Assembly: GCF_018130145.1 (NCBI RefSeq)
Contig: NZ_JAFCMB010000017.1
Location: 1 to 64,000 of the forward strand
Source: Bradyrhizobium sp. AUGA SZCCT0176
GTDB lineage: Bacteria > Pseudomonadota > Alphaproteobacteria > Rhizobiales > Xanthobacteraceae
Reading direction: 5' to 3'
Length of the DNA: 64,000 nt
The position numbers were made by a program, and so were the translations under genes. Positions 1-7,424 of this stretch are shown piece after piece. How positions within the stretch are numbered: position 1 is the stretch's first letter; each line of letters begins with the position of its first letter. The notes below the pieces were generated by a model that was not told the DNA's origin, did no database searches, and was given only the letters and a program-made list of their open reading frames with translations.

Positions 1-186
1 GCGCTGCTGGCGCTGGCGCTGTTCCACGGCGTGCGCAACGCCGACGAGGTCTGGGCCGCCGCCCATGTCGATGAGGACTGGAACATCGAAAAATGGGGCC
101 TCGACGAGGAGGTCGCGGCCCGCAGGGCAGCCCGGCTGGTCGATTTCACCGCCGCGGTGACCATCCTGAAGGCCCTGAAGCCTTGA
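1..186 (+). CDS. ATP12-family F1-ATPase assembly chaperone, C-terminal end (cut by window start)
   Basis: Frame 1 is open from the first base and ends at the TGA at 184-186. The 61 visible residues match the conserved ATP12 C-terminus: an ALLALALFHG helix, then WAAAHVDEDWNIEKWG and an Ala/Arg-rich tail. ATP12 helps assemble the alpha subunit into the F1 sector of ATP synthase. This copy continues leftward out of the window, so it is probably the 3' end of the intact gene. A second, about 96% identical copy of the same 3' end begins at 797. The family call rests on remembered motif similarity. Confidence 0.75.
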   Translation, partial: ALLALALFHGVRNADEVWAAAHVDEDWNIEKWGLDEEVAARRAARLVDFTAAVTILKALKP

Positions 187-212
187 ATCGGGTGGTCGGT
201 TAACGAGAGGTT
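1..212 (+). repeat. Direct repeat copy 1 (3' end of ATP12 gene plus about 25 bp downstream)
   Basis: Bases 1-212 match 797-1008 nearly base for base with a constant offset of 796. The few differences cluster near the stop codon. Identity fades just after the shared GGTTAACGAGAGGTTT. The left border of this copy lies outside the window. Confidence 0.9.
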
Positions 213-386
213 TGCGGCGTCTCCGAAATACGAATATCTATCAATAGCTTAGGGCGTTTTCCAGGCTAACTGAAAGTAAACTCAGGCGGAGCGGGCAGAA
301 CGAAAGGCGAAAATATCTGGGGTTGAATCCAATAGAACCGCTTCATGCCTCGCGAAATGTTCGGCAAGGTATCGAGCGGGGGAGAT

Positions 387-587
387 ATGAAGCGGGCAAG
401 AATCACAGTCAAAAACTATCGTGGCTATTCGGACACCGAACCGGTCGTAATTGAGATCGGCCCCGGCTTCACAGCCTTGCTAGGTCGCAACAACGCCGGC
501 AAATCGTCGTTTAAACTTTTATTCTATGAGCTACGCCCGCTCTTTGCGCGTCTTTGCCAAATGAAGCCTGCTTCAAAGGGTGCATAG
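387..587 (+). pseudogene. Truncated AAA-type ATPase N-terminus (Walker A only)
   Basis: An ATG at 387 follows a purine-rich ribosome site (GGGGGAG, about 377-383). The frame starts MKRARITVKNYRGYSD, then shows a beta-strand and a Walker A motif, GRNNAGKSS (residues 33-41). This is the usual start of OLD/RecF-like AAA_15/AAA_21 ATPases, which are normally several hundred residues long. The likeness stops after FYELRPLF, near position 545, and the frame ends at 587. Walker B, signature and lid regions are all missing, so it cannot be functional. It lies between two copies of the ATP12 3' end, and its base composition is lower in GC than its neighbours, which fits imported DNA that was later deleted. 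Confidence 0.7.
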
Positions 588-670
588 TTGAGGCCTCGGG
601 GAACGGACTCAATGTAGTCGTCGTGCATCTGTTGCAAGGACATGCCGCCACTTGCCAGGGGAGCAGCGGG

Positions 671-982
671 CACTCGATTGGTCGGACGCGGGTCGATACC
701 CAGCCGGAGCCCGCGATCCAGGCCGCGCGCGCGGTGTTCCCGACTGATCCCTGGTCGATCGCGGCGCTGCATGTGGTGACGACGCTGACCGGCTCCGCGC
801 TGCTGGCGCTGGCGCTGTTCCACGGCGTGCGCAACGCCGACGAGGTCTGGGCCGCCGCCCATGTCGATGAGGACTGGAACATCGAAAAATGGGGCCTCGA
901 CGAGGAGGTCGCCGCCCGCCGGGCAGCCCGGCTGGTCGATTTCACCGCCGCGGTGACCATCCTGAAGGCCATAAAACCCTGA
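671..982 (+). pseudogene. Second copy of the ATP12 C-terminal region
   Basis: In this frame ATP12-like sequence begins around VDTQPEPAIQAARAVF and continues through PWSIAALHVVTTLTGSALL to a TGA at 980-982. That is a little over 95 residues of a protein usually near 230-260 residues long. There is no start codon or ribosome site at the point where similarity begins; upstream in-frame codons look unrelated. It is read as a duplicated gene tail, not an expressed gene. The last codons differ slightly from the first copy. Confidence 0.7.
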
Positions 983-1008
983 ATCAGGTGGTCGGTTAAC
1001 GAGAGGTT
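797..1008 (+). repeat. Direct repeat copy 2 (ATP12 3' end)
   Basis: This is the partner of the repeat at 1-212, with an offset of 796 bp. Similarity to ATP12 extends further left (to about 671), but the matching part of copy 1 lies outside the window, so the full repeat length cannot be measured here. Confidence 0.9.
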
Positions 1009-1051
1009 TACGACGCCGGGGTAGCCTCAAGCCCTGGCCGAGACCTCTGAT

Positions 1052-2632
1052 ATGGCGATCTCTATCAACAATTCCGTGCTTCCGGTGCTTGCCGCCCAAG
1101 AGGTCGGCGGCGTGGCGCCCGAGCTCGTGCTGGCGCAGGGCAGTGTGGTCAATGCGCAGGTCCTGAAAATTCTCGACGCCAATCTGGTGCGGATCGCGAT
1201 ATCAGCGCTTTCCATCGATGTGGCCACGGAGATTCCGCTGCAGGCGGGACAGTCGCTGCAACTGGCGGTGTCGCAGACCAAGGACGGGATCAGGCTTGCA
1301 CTGGTCGGGCAGGGCGGCGTCGCCAATGATGCCGTCACGCTGTCGCCGCAGGCGCTGGTCGACGCGGCGGCCAACCGACCGACAATCGTAGCCCCCTCCA
1401 AAAACGTCCTGACGCCGCTGGAACGCGCGGCCGTGTCGGTCGCGGCACAGAGCGCGGCGACCGAGCAGGACAGCCTCGCGCCATTGTTCGCCAATCTCGG
1501 CGCCGCGGTGTCATCCGCTAACCTGCCGCCGAAACTGCAGCAGGCGATTGCGCAGGTGCTGGCGCAACAGACCAGCCTCGACCAAAATCTCGACGGTGGT
1601 GACATCAAGACCGCGTTCCAGAAGTCCGGGATTTTTCTCGAAGCGTCGCTGGCATCGGGCGCGGTGCCATCGTCAGGCGCGCCCGATCTGAAGGCCGCGC
1701 TGATCGTGCTGCGCCAGACGCTGCAATCGGCGCTCGGCGGGGATGCAACGGTGACCACGAAAGCGCCGCCGGCACAGGCCGGTTTGCCGAATGCCGCCCC
1801 CAGCCTCGCGCCTTCTGCGGCTCCCGATCTCGACGTCCACGAAATCCTGCTGCCGCAGGCCCGGCTGCCTGTCGCTCAGGAGATTGCCCAAGCGCGCGGC
1901 GGCCTGCAGGGCGCGCTCGCCCAGGCCCTCAATTCCGGACCGAGCGCGGGCGCGACCATGAACCTGCTGCAGGAAGCGCTGCAGCAACTCGGCACTCCCG
2001 CGCGGTCGGCAACACTGTCGAAGGCGGCTCCCGGCGACGACGTCACCGTTCACACCAACACGCCGCCGCCGCCGTTTCGCGGCGCATCGCCGACCGCGCA
2101 GCCGGTTGCGTTGCCCTCGCTCGCGCCGGACGCGCCGCTCGCCACCACGGCGCATCATCTGCTCGACGACACCGATGCCGCGATTGCGCGGCAGACCCTG
2201 CTGCAGGTCGCCTCGCTGCCGGACCGCATCGATGTTACAGGGCCGAAGATCGACGCGACGACGCCGCGCTGGAATTTTGAAATCCCGTTCGTGACGCCGC
2301 AGGGCACGGCGATGGCGCAGTTCGAGATTGCCCGCGACGGCAGCGCCAGCGAGGCCGAGGCCGCCAAGCGGGTGTGGCGGGCGCGGTTTTCGCTCGATGT
2401 CGAGCCGACGGGGCCGATTCATGCGCTGGTGTCGCTGGTCGGCGAGAAGACCTCGGTGAGAATGTGGGCGGAACGATCAGCCGCCGCCGCGCAGCTGCGC
2501 GCCGGTGCTGCGGAATTGAGCCAGGCACTCACCAGGGCCGAGCTGCAGCCCGGCGAGATTGTGATCCGCGACGGCGCGCCGCCGCAGGCCGTCCCCGCCA
2601 AAGCCGGGCATTTCCTGGATCGCGCGCTATGA
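1052..2632 (+). CDS. fliK: Flagellar hook-length control protein FliK-like
   Basis: This 526-residue protein is rich in Ala, Gln and Pro through its middle, like FliK rulers. Its last ~110 residues form the Flg_hook (FliK C-terminal) domain: a strand-rich stretch from FEIPFVTPQGTAMAQFEI through SLDVEPTGPIHALVSLV, then a helix ending ELSQALTRAELQPGEIVI. FliK sets hook length and switches the export gate from hook to filament substrates. The next gene, an FlhB C-domain homologue, starts at 2629 inside the last codons (ATGA overlap), so the two are translationally coupled and their products probably interact. The ATG at 1052 lacks a strong ribosome site. The disordered middle is poorly conserved in the family, so the call rests on the C-terminus and the neighbour. 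Confidence 0.75.
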   Translation: MAISINNSVLPVLAAQEVGGVAPELVLAQGSVVNAQVLKILDANLVRIAISALSIDVATEIPLQAGQSLQLAVSQTKDGIRLALVGQGGVANDAVTLSPQALVDAAANRPTIVAPSKNVLTPLERAAVSVAAQSAATEQDSLAPLFANLGAAVSSANLPPKLQQAIAQVLAQQTSLDQNLDGGDIKTAFQKSGIFLEASLASGAVPSSGAPDLKAALIVLRQTLQSALGGDATVTTKAPPAQAGLPNAAPSLAPSAAPDLDVHEILLPQARLPVAQEIAQARGGLQGALAQALNSGPSAGATMNLLQEALQQLGTPARSATLSKAAPGDDVTVHTNTPPPPFRGASPTAQPVALPSLAPDAPLATTAHHLLDDTDAAIARQTLLQVASLPDRIDVTGPKIDATTPRWNFEIPFVTPQGTAMAQFEIARDGSASEAEAAKRVWRARFSLDVEPTGPIHALVSLVGEKTSVRMWAERSAAAAQLRAGAAELSQALTRAELQPGEIVIRDGAPPQAVPAKAGHFLDRAL

Positions 2633-2895
2633 GCGTCGAGGTCCGCAATCAGCTCGCGGTCGCGCTGCACTACGACAAGAAAGGCGCGCCGCGCGTCGTC
2701 GCCAAGGGCAAGGGCACCATCGGCGCCAAGATCATCGAACTCGCCAAGGCCCACGACATCCCGATCGAGGAGAATGAGGTGCTGGCGGGCGCGCTGTCCC
2801 ATGTCGAGATCGGCGACGAAATTCCGGAGGAGCTCTACAAGGCGGTCGCCGAAGTGCTGATTTTCGTGCTGCGTCTGTCGGGACGAATTCGCTAG
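2629..2895 (+). CDS. FlhB C-terminal-domain homologue (FlhX-type export-gate protein)
   Basis: This 88-residue protein aligns with the cytoplasmic domain of FlhB/YscU but has none of the four membrane helices. The usual NPTH autocleavage motif is replaced near residues 6-14 by LAVALHYD, where FlhB has the strand after its cleavage site. The end, IPEELYKAVAEVLIFVLRL, is the typical FlhB_C helix. FlhX-type proteins can replace the cleaved FlhB C-domain and help choose export substrates. The start overlaps the fliK stop by 4 bp, and the stop overlaps the 3' end of the opposing TetR gene by 4 bp. Confidence 0.8.
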   Translation: MSVEVRNQLAVALHYDKKGAPRVVAKGKGTIGAKIIELAKAHDIPIEENEVLAGALSHVEIGDEIPEELYKAVAEVLIFVLRLSGRIR

Positions 2896-3509
2896 CTGCG
2901 CTTTGTACCGGTCGCAACCGCGATCACCGCTTCTCCGCCTTCGACAAGCGCCCGCGCAGGGCCCTTCTTGCCAAGCACCTGGCTGTTGGCAAACGCACCG
3001 TCAATCAACAGCACAAGCTGATCGGCCAGGCTCTCGGGCGACCTCGCCTTGATTGCCTTGGCGAGCGCCAGGAATCGCTGATGCAGCTCGGACTTGTTTT
3101 TCTGCGCAACGGCGCGACCGGGCAGGCCGGGCTGCGGAAACTCGATCGCCATATTGAGAAACGGGCAACCGCGATAGCGCGGACCGGTGATGTAGGCCGC
3201 GAGCCATTTCAAATGTTCGCTCAACTCCTGCCGCGGCCGATCCTTGTTCGCCGCGGCCACCTTGTCCCAGTGCGCAAAGAAATCTCGGTGCTCGCGCTCC
3301 AGGAACGCGGCCACCAGATCGTCCTTGGTTGGGAACCAGCGATAGAGGCTGGTTTTGGCCGCGCCGGATTCGGCAACGACGGTATCAACCCCGACCGCGC
3401 GAATGCCGTCACGGTAAAATAGCTCGCTGGCCACGTTCAGAATCTTCTCGCGCACCGGGCTGCTTTGCCGGGGCCGGCGCTTGTTCGTCGCTTCGGTCGC
3501 TTCCGCCAT
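2892..3509 (-). CDS. TetR/AcrR-family transcriptional repressor
   Basis: This 205-residue protein has an N-terminal TetR helix-turn-helix at about residues 18-64 (VREKILNVASELFYRDG, then AAKTSLYRWFPTKDDLV) and a helical C-terminal ligand domain containing YRGCPFLNMAIEF, common in the YcdC/AcrR subgroup. It is divergent from the saccharopine-dehydrogenase-like gene at 3629. Two near-perfect palindromes in the shared promoter region are the likely operators, so it probably represses itself and that gene. The inducer is unknown. Confidence 0.9.
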   Translation of the reverse strand: MAEATEATNKRRPRQSSPVREKILNVASELFYRDGIRAVGVDTVVAESGAAKTSLYRWFPTKDDLVAAFLEREHRDFFAHWDKVAAANKDRPRQELSEHLKWLAAYITGPRYRGCPFLNMAIEFPQPGLPGRAVAQKNKSELHQRFLALAKAIKARSPESLADQLVLLIDGAFANSQVLGKKGPARALVEGGEAVIAVATGTKRS

Positions 3510-3542
3510 CGCACGGCATCCTCTTTGGAACTTTCACGTCGC

Positions 3543-3590
3543 TTGACAGTACAGACCTGTCCGTACTACATCAATAGATACAGACCTGTA
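3543..3590. promoter_or_regulatory. Divergent promoter with two TetR operator palindromes
   Basis: TACAGACCTGTC (3550-3561) and TACAGACCTGTA (3579-3590) are two copies of TACAG-N2-CTGTA, 29 bp apart. On the plus strand a TTGACA -35 (3543-3548) is followed at about 17-18 bp by a TACATC-like -10. On the minus strand TTGATG (complement of 3569-3574) and TACTGT (complement of 3546-3551) lie exactly 17 bp apart. The first palindrome overlaps both promoters and the second lies in the plus-strand start region, as expected for TetR-type autorepression. Confidence 0.7.
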
Positions 3591-3628
3591 GCGTTTATGG
3601 GTCCGAAACGAAGAGTGGAGGATCCGTG

Positions 3629-4636
3629 ATGACGCATCAGATTGGTATCTACGGCGGCGCGGGGCACACCGCGAAAATGGTGGCGGCCGAACTGCGGGAT
3701 CGGGGCTTCGTGCCGGTTCTGGGCGGACGCAATCGCGCCAAACTGGAGGCCGCGGCGCAGGGGCTGAACGGCGTGGAGGTTCGCACCGCCGATATCGCGC
3801 GTAGCGATGAACTGCGTGCGTTCCTGAGCGGCTGTAGCGCGGTGGTCAATTGCGCGGGGCCGTTTCAGGCCACGGCCATGCCGATTGCCTCGCTCGCGGT
3901 AGAACAGGGCATTCACTATTTCGATTTCACGACCGATGCTTCGATCGTCAACGCGCTTCATCTGGAGTTGGGGAGGGCGGCCGCGGCGAAGAAGTTGCTG
4001 ATTGCACCGGCGATCGGCTTCTATGGATCGCTGGCGGAATTGATGGTGCGCGCCAGCGCGCCTGATCTTGCTGCGGCCGACGATGTCCTGATCGCCTATT
4101 CCGTCAAGGGCTGGAAGCCGACGATTGGATCGCTCAAGGCCATGGCCGAACTCGGCGGGCGGCGTGGCGTCCATACCAACGGACGGTTCGAGATCCGCAC
4201 CGGCGAGCCGCGGTTTCAGACGTTCAGCTTTCCCGCGCCGGTGGGAGAGGCGCCGGTCTTGCTGGATTACCCGGCGCCCGAAGTCGTGACCATCCCGCGC
4301 TACCTCACAACATCAGAGATAAGGGTGATGATGACGGTAGGGACGGTAAAGGATCTGCGCGCCGCACCGCCGCCGGATTCCGTATCCGACGAGGAGCGTG
4401 CCGGAACTGACTATATCATCGTCACCGAAGTCACCGCGGCGGGCCGGGTTTATCGGGCCACGCTGAGGGGCGGCGATATCTACCGTATCACCGCGCCGAT
4501 CATCGGCGAATGCGTCGAACGCGCGCTGACGGATCGCGCGCGCATCCATGGGGTGGTTTCCGCAGCGGAGGCTTTCGACGCCGCGGACATGCTGCAGCAG
4601 GTCGCCCGGCATGGGCTGACCGTCTCATTCAACTGA
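3629..4636 (+). CDS. Saccharopine dehydrogenase-like NAD(P)-binding oxidoreductase
   Basis: The 335-residue product starts with a Rossmann fold, IGIYGGAGHTAKMVAAEL (a GxGxxG-like turn near residues 8-14), followed by LGGRNRAKLEA. VVNCAGPFQATAMPIASLA is the typical loop of the saccharopine dehydrogenase/trans-acting enoyl reductase family. The ATG at 3629 is chosen over a GTG at 3626 because GGAGGA at 3617-3622 is spaced correctly for it. The substrate cannot be deduced; family members act on very different compounds. It is divergent from tetR and followed by a broken SnoaL-like gene, so it may belong to a small detoxification unit under TetR control. Confidence 0.8.
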   Translation: MTHQIGIYGGAGHTAKMVAAELRDRGFVPVLGGRNRAKLEAAAQGLNGVEVRTADIARSDELRAFLSGCSAVVNCAGPFQATAMPIASLAVEQGIHYFDFTTDASIVNALHLELGRAAAAKKLLIAPAIGFYGSLAELMVRASAPDLAAADDVLIAYSVKGWKPTIGSLKAMAELGGRRGVHTNGRFEIRTGEPRFQTFSFPAPVGEAPVLLDYPAPEVVTIPRYLTTSEIRVMMTVGTVKDLRAAPPPDSVSDEERAGTDYIIVTEVTAAGRVYRATLRGGDIYRITAPIIGECVERALTDRARIHGVVSAAEAFDAADMLQQVARHGLTVSFN

Positions 4637-4651
4637 CCAGGGAGGACGACG

Positions 4652-5034
4652 ATGACTGTTATGACGATGCCTGCAACCGCCATTCCGAATTATCAGGACG
4701 TTGCGCGCCGCTATGCGGACGCGTCGAATGCCCATGATGTCGGCGCCATCATGGCGATGCACAGCGACGATACGAACTACCATCTGCATGGAGAGGTCGA
4801 GATCCATCGCGGCCGCAAGGCGGTGACCGACAAATTCACGACCCAGCTCAAACAGGTGCCAACATCCATTTCGCGTTGAAGTCGCTCCATGGCGGTAGCG
4901 ACCATTTTGTGTTCGAGGCCGTGATCACCTACACCCGAAACGGCGAAAAGTCGCGGTTCGACGGCATTGACCTCATTACGATTCGCGACGGTCTGGTCGT
5001 CAGCAAGAACTCCTATATGGTCAAGGCGGAGTAG
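4652..5034 (+). pseudogene. SnoaL/NTF2-like protein gene with a single frameshift
   Basis: The first frame (ATG at 4652, after a GGAGGACG site) encodes an NTF2-fold start, YQDVARRYADASNAHDV, and ends at an early stop near 4879. A second frame takes over at about 4860 and runs from NIHFALKSLHGGSDHFVFEA to KNSYMVKAE and the TAG at 5032-5034. Joined, they make a normal ~127-residue SnoaL-like domain, so one base has been lost (or two gained) near 4855-4862. It follows the saccharopine-dehydrogenase-like gene by 15 bp and probably shares its transcript. The frameshift could be a real mutation or a sequence error. Confidence 0.8.
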
Positions 5035-5125
5035 GGTCGGCCGTATCCGCCACGGTTTTACCACGATGTGAGTGAACTTGGCGGCGGCCGGCCATTGCGT
5101 CCGGCCGTTGCAGAGGTGCTCTTTC

Positions 5126-5944
5126 GTGATCAATCGCCGCCATGCGCTCGGACTTGTTGCCGCCGCGAGCCTTTTGCCTTCGCGCAGTTTCGCCAATGTC
5201 TCGTACCAGCGCAGCGAATTCCGCGACAGCCTCGCAAAGCGGTTCTTTGATCTGGGCACGGATGGCACCTTCGTCGGCTACAAGGTCGACGATTATCTGA
5301 TGATCGCCAGCGACAAGGTCCGCTCCGGAGAGGACAAGCTGCCGGCTTCCACCTTCAAGATTCCGAATTCGCTGATTGCGCTGGAGACCGGCGTGGTCGA
5401 GGACCCCGACAAGGACATCTTCAAATGGGACGGGGTGACCCGCAGCATCGAGGCGTGGAACACGGACCACACGCTGCGCTCGGCGATCGCGGTCTCCGCG
5501 GTGCCGGTCTATCAGGAGATCGCGCGGCGCATTGGCTTAGAGCGGATGCAGAAATATCTCGACCTGTTCGAGTATGGCAACCGCGACATCGGCGGCGGCA
5601 TCGATCAGTTCTGGCTGACCGGAAATCTCCGCATCGATCCCATCCAGCAGATCGATTTCGTCGACCGGCTGCGGCGCGGCGTGCTGCCGGTCGGCAAGCG
5701 CTGCCAGGAGCTGGTGCGCGACATCCTCCCCGTAACGAAGGTCGGCGACGCCACGATCCGCGCCAAGAGCGGTTTGCTGGGCGCCGAGCAGGGCAAGCCG
5801 TCCCTGGGCTGGATGGTCGGCTGGGCCGAGAAGGGCAGCATGCAAACCGTGTTCGCGATGAACATGGATTGCAAGGAGCCCGCCCATATCGCCGCGCGCA
5901 TGACGGTGACGCAGCAATGCCTGTCGGACATTGTCGCGATTTAA
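5126..5944 (+). CDS. Class D (OXA-type) serine beta-lactamase
   Basis: The 272-residue product has all class D landmarks. Numbered from the GTG at 5126: the S75-TFK nucleophile motif (PASTFKIPNSLIALETG), S124-A-V, Y150-G-N, a WL after it, and K214-S-G. A WDG motif and the ARRIG helix are also typical. The N-terminus, INRRHALGLVAAASLL, is an export signal with an RR pair, so the enzyme is periplasmic. GTG 5126 is preferred over an upstream ATG (5072) because the signal peptide begins there. The active site is complete, so it is probably a working hydrolase. The substrate range cannot be read from sequence, and many environmental class D enzymes have weak activity. Confidence 0.9.
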   Translation: MINRRHALGLVAAASLLPSRSFANVSYQRSEFRDSLAKRFFDLGTDGTFVGYKVDDYLMIASDKVRSGEDKLPASTFKIPNSLIALETGVVEDPDKDIFKWDGVTRSIEAWNTDHTLRSAIAVSAVPVYQEIARRIGLERMQKYLDLFEYGNRDIGGGIDQFWLTGNLRIDPIQQIDFVDRLRRGVLPVGKRCQELVRDILPVTKVGDATIRAKSGLLGAEQGKPSLGWMVGWAEKGSMQTVFAMNMDCKEPAHIAARMTVTQQCLSDIVAI

Positions 5945-6023
5945 TGTCCCCGCTTCTGGCGGCCGGGATCGCGCTGAACTAGCATTCCCTGCGATGGCAA
6001 ATCGCCATCAACGGGGCTTTGGC

Positions 6024-7405
6024 ATGCTGCATCGCCGCGCTGTCGTGCTGGGTGGGTTGGCGCTTTCGCTCGGTGCCGGCTACGCGCGGGCACAGGCTCC
6101 TGCCGAGGAGAGTCTTTCGACGATCCTGAAGGAGCGGGTGGATATCGGCCGCGAAACCACCGGCCTCGTTGCCGTCGTTCTCGATGGCGGCCGGCGCATC
6201 GATGCCGCCTACGGCCGCTCCGACGCCGCTGACAACCGTGCGCTCGATGCCGACAGCGTTTTCGAGATCGGATCGATCAGCAAGGTTTTTACCGCGCTGC
6301 TGTTTGCCGACATGGTGGTGCGCGGCGAAGTGTCTTCCGGTGATCCCGTCGCCAAATTGCTGCCCGCGAACGTTCGCGTGCCCGAATTCCAGGACAAACC
6401 GATCACGCTGCTCGATCTTGCGACCTATATGTCGGGCTGCCGCGCATGCCTTCCAATTTTGCGGCGAAAGACAAGAGCAATCCCTTCGCCGATTACACGG
6501 TCGAGAACCTCTACGCTTTCCTGGCCGACCACCAGCTGCGCTTCATGCCCGGTACCCATTATGAATACGCCAATCTGGGCTTCGGTCTGCTCGGTCATGC
6601 GTTGGCGCTCCGCGCCGGCATGAGTTACGAAGAACTCGTGATCTCCCGCATCTGCGCGCCGCTTGGCATGGACGATACACGGATCACGCTGTCGGGTTCG
6701 ATGCAGTCGCGGCTGGCGCGCGGACACAACTCCAGGCTCGAGCCGGTGGCGAACTGGGACATTCCCACACTTGCCGGCGCCGGCGCGCTGCGCTCGACCG
6801 CGAATGATCTGTTCAAATTCCTGGAAATGGCCCTCGGCAACAGGTCGTCGCCGCTGGCGCCGGCCATGGCCATGACGCTGGGCGAGCGCCACCCGACCGA
6901 GCGGCCGAGAGTGGAGGTCGGCCTCGGTTGGTTCCTGAGCACCAGCTACAAGGATGAGATCGTCTGGAAGGATGGCGGCACCGGCGGCTATGCCACGTTC
7001 GTTGGGTTCTCGATGAAATCGCACCGAGCCAGCATCCTGCTGTCCAACACGGCCGACTACGGGCCGAACCTCAGGCTCGGTGTCCATCTCGTCAATTCTG
7101 CCTACGCGCTGCCAAAACTGCGCCGCGCGGTGCCGGTCGATCCGGCGGTGCTTGCGAGCTATGCCGGCCGCTACATGCTGGCCCCGACCTTCGTGCTGAC
7201 GGTCCGCGCCGAGGGCGGTCGGCTGTTCGTCCAGGCGACAGCGCAGCCGGAGTACGAAGTGTTTGCCGAGGACGACACCAATTTCTTCTATCGCGTCGTC
7301 GACGCCCAGATCACCTTCGATCGCCTCGACAACGGCGCGACGCCGCCGCTGACGCTGACACTGCATCAGAACGGCAGGGATCGGCCGGGACGGCGGCTGC
7401 AATGA
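6024..7405 (+). pseudogene. Class C-type beta-lactamase/serine hydrolase gene with a frameshift
   Basis: An exported protein (MLHRRAVVLGGLALSLGAGYARA signal region) carries an SISK nucleophile motif in FEIGSISKVFTALL. After LLDLATYMSG the frame is lost near 6440. It resumes one base off as MPSNFAAKDKSNPFADY and continues with Y-A-N (YEYANLGFG) and a KDGGTGGY triad to the TGA at 7403-7405. Restored, it is about 460 residues of the AmpC/penicillin-binding-protein-like family with a C-terminal extra domain. The missing base lies in GGCTGCCGC, where GGCCTGCCG would restore the expected GLPRMPSNF. It lies about 80 bp after the class D gene and may be co-transcribed with it. Confidence 0.8.
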
Positions 7406-7424
7406 TCCGGTATTGCGCTTCCCG

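Noticed and set aside
387-587. The ATPase fragment as a working defence gene
   Set aside because: It ends soon after Walker A; Walker B and the nuclease or effector parts are absent and no partner gene exists.
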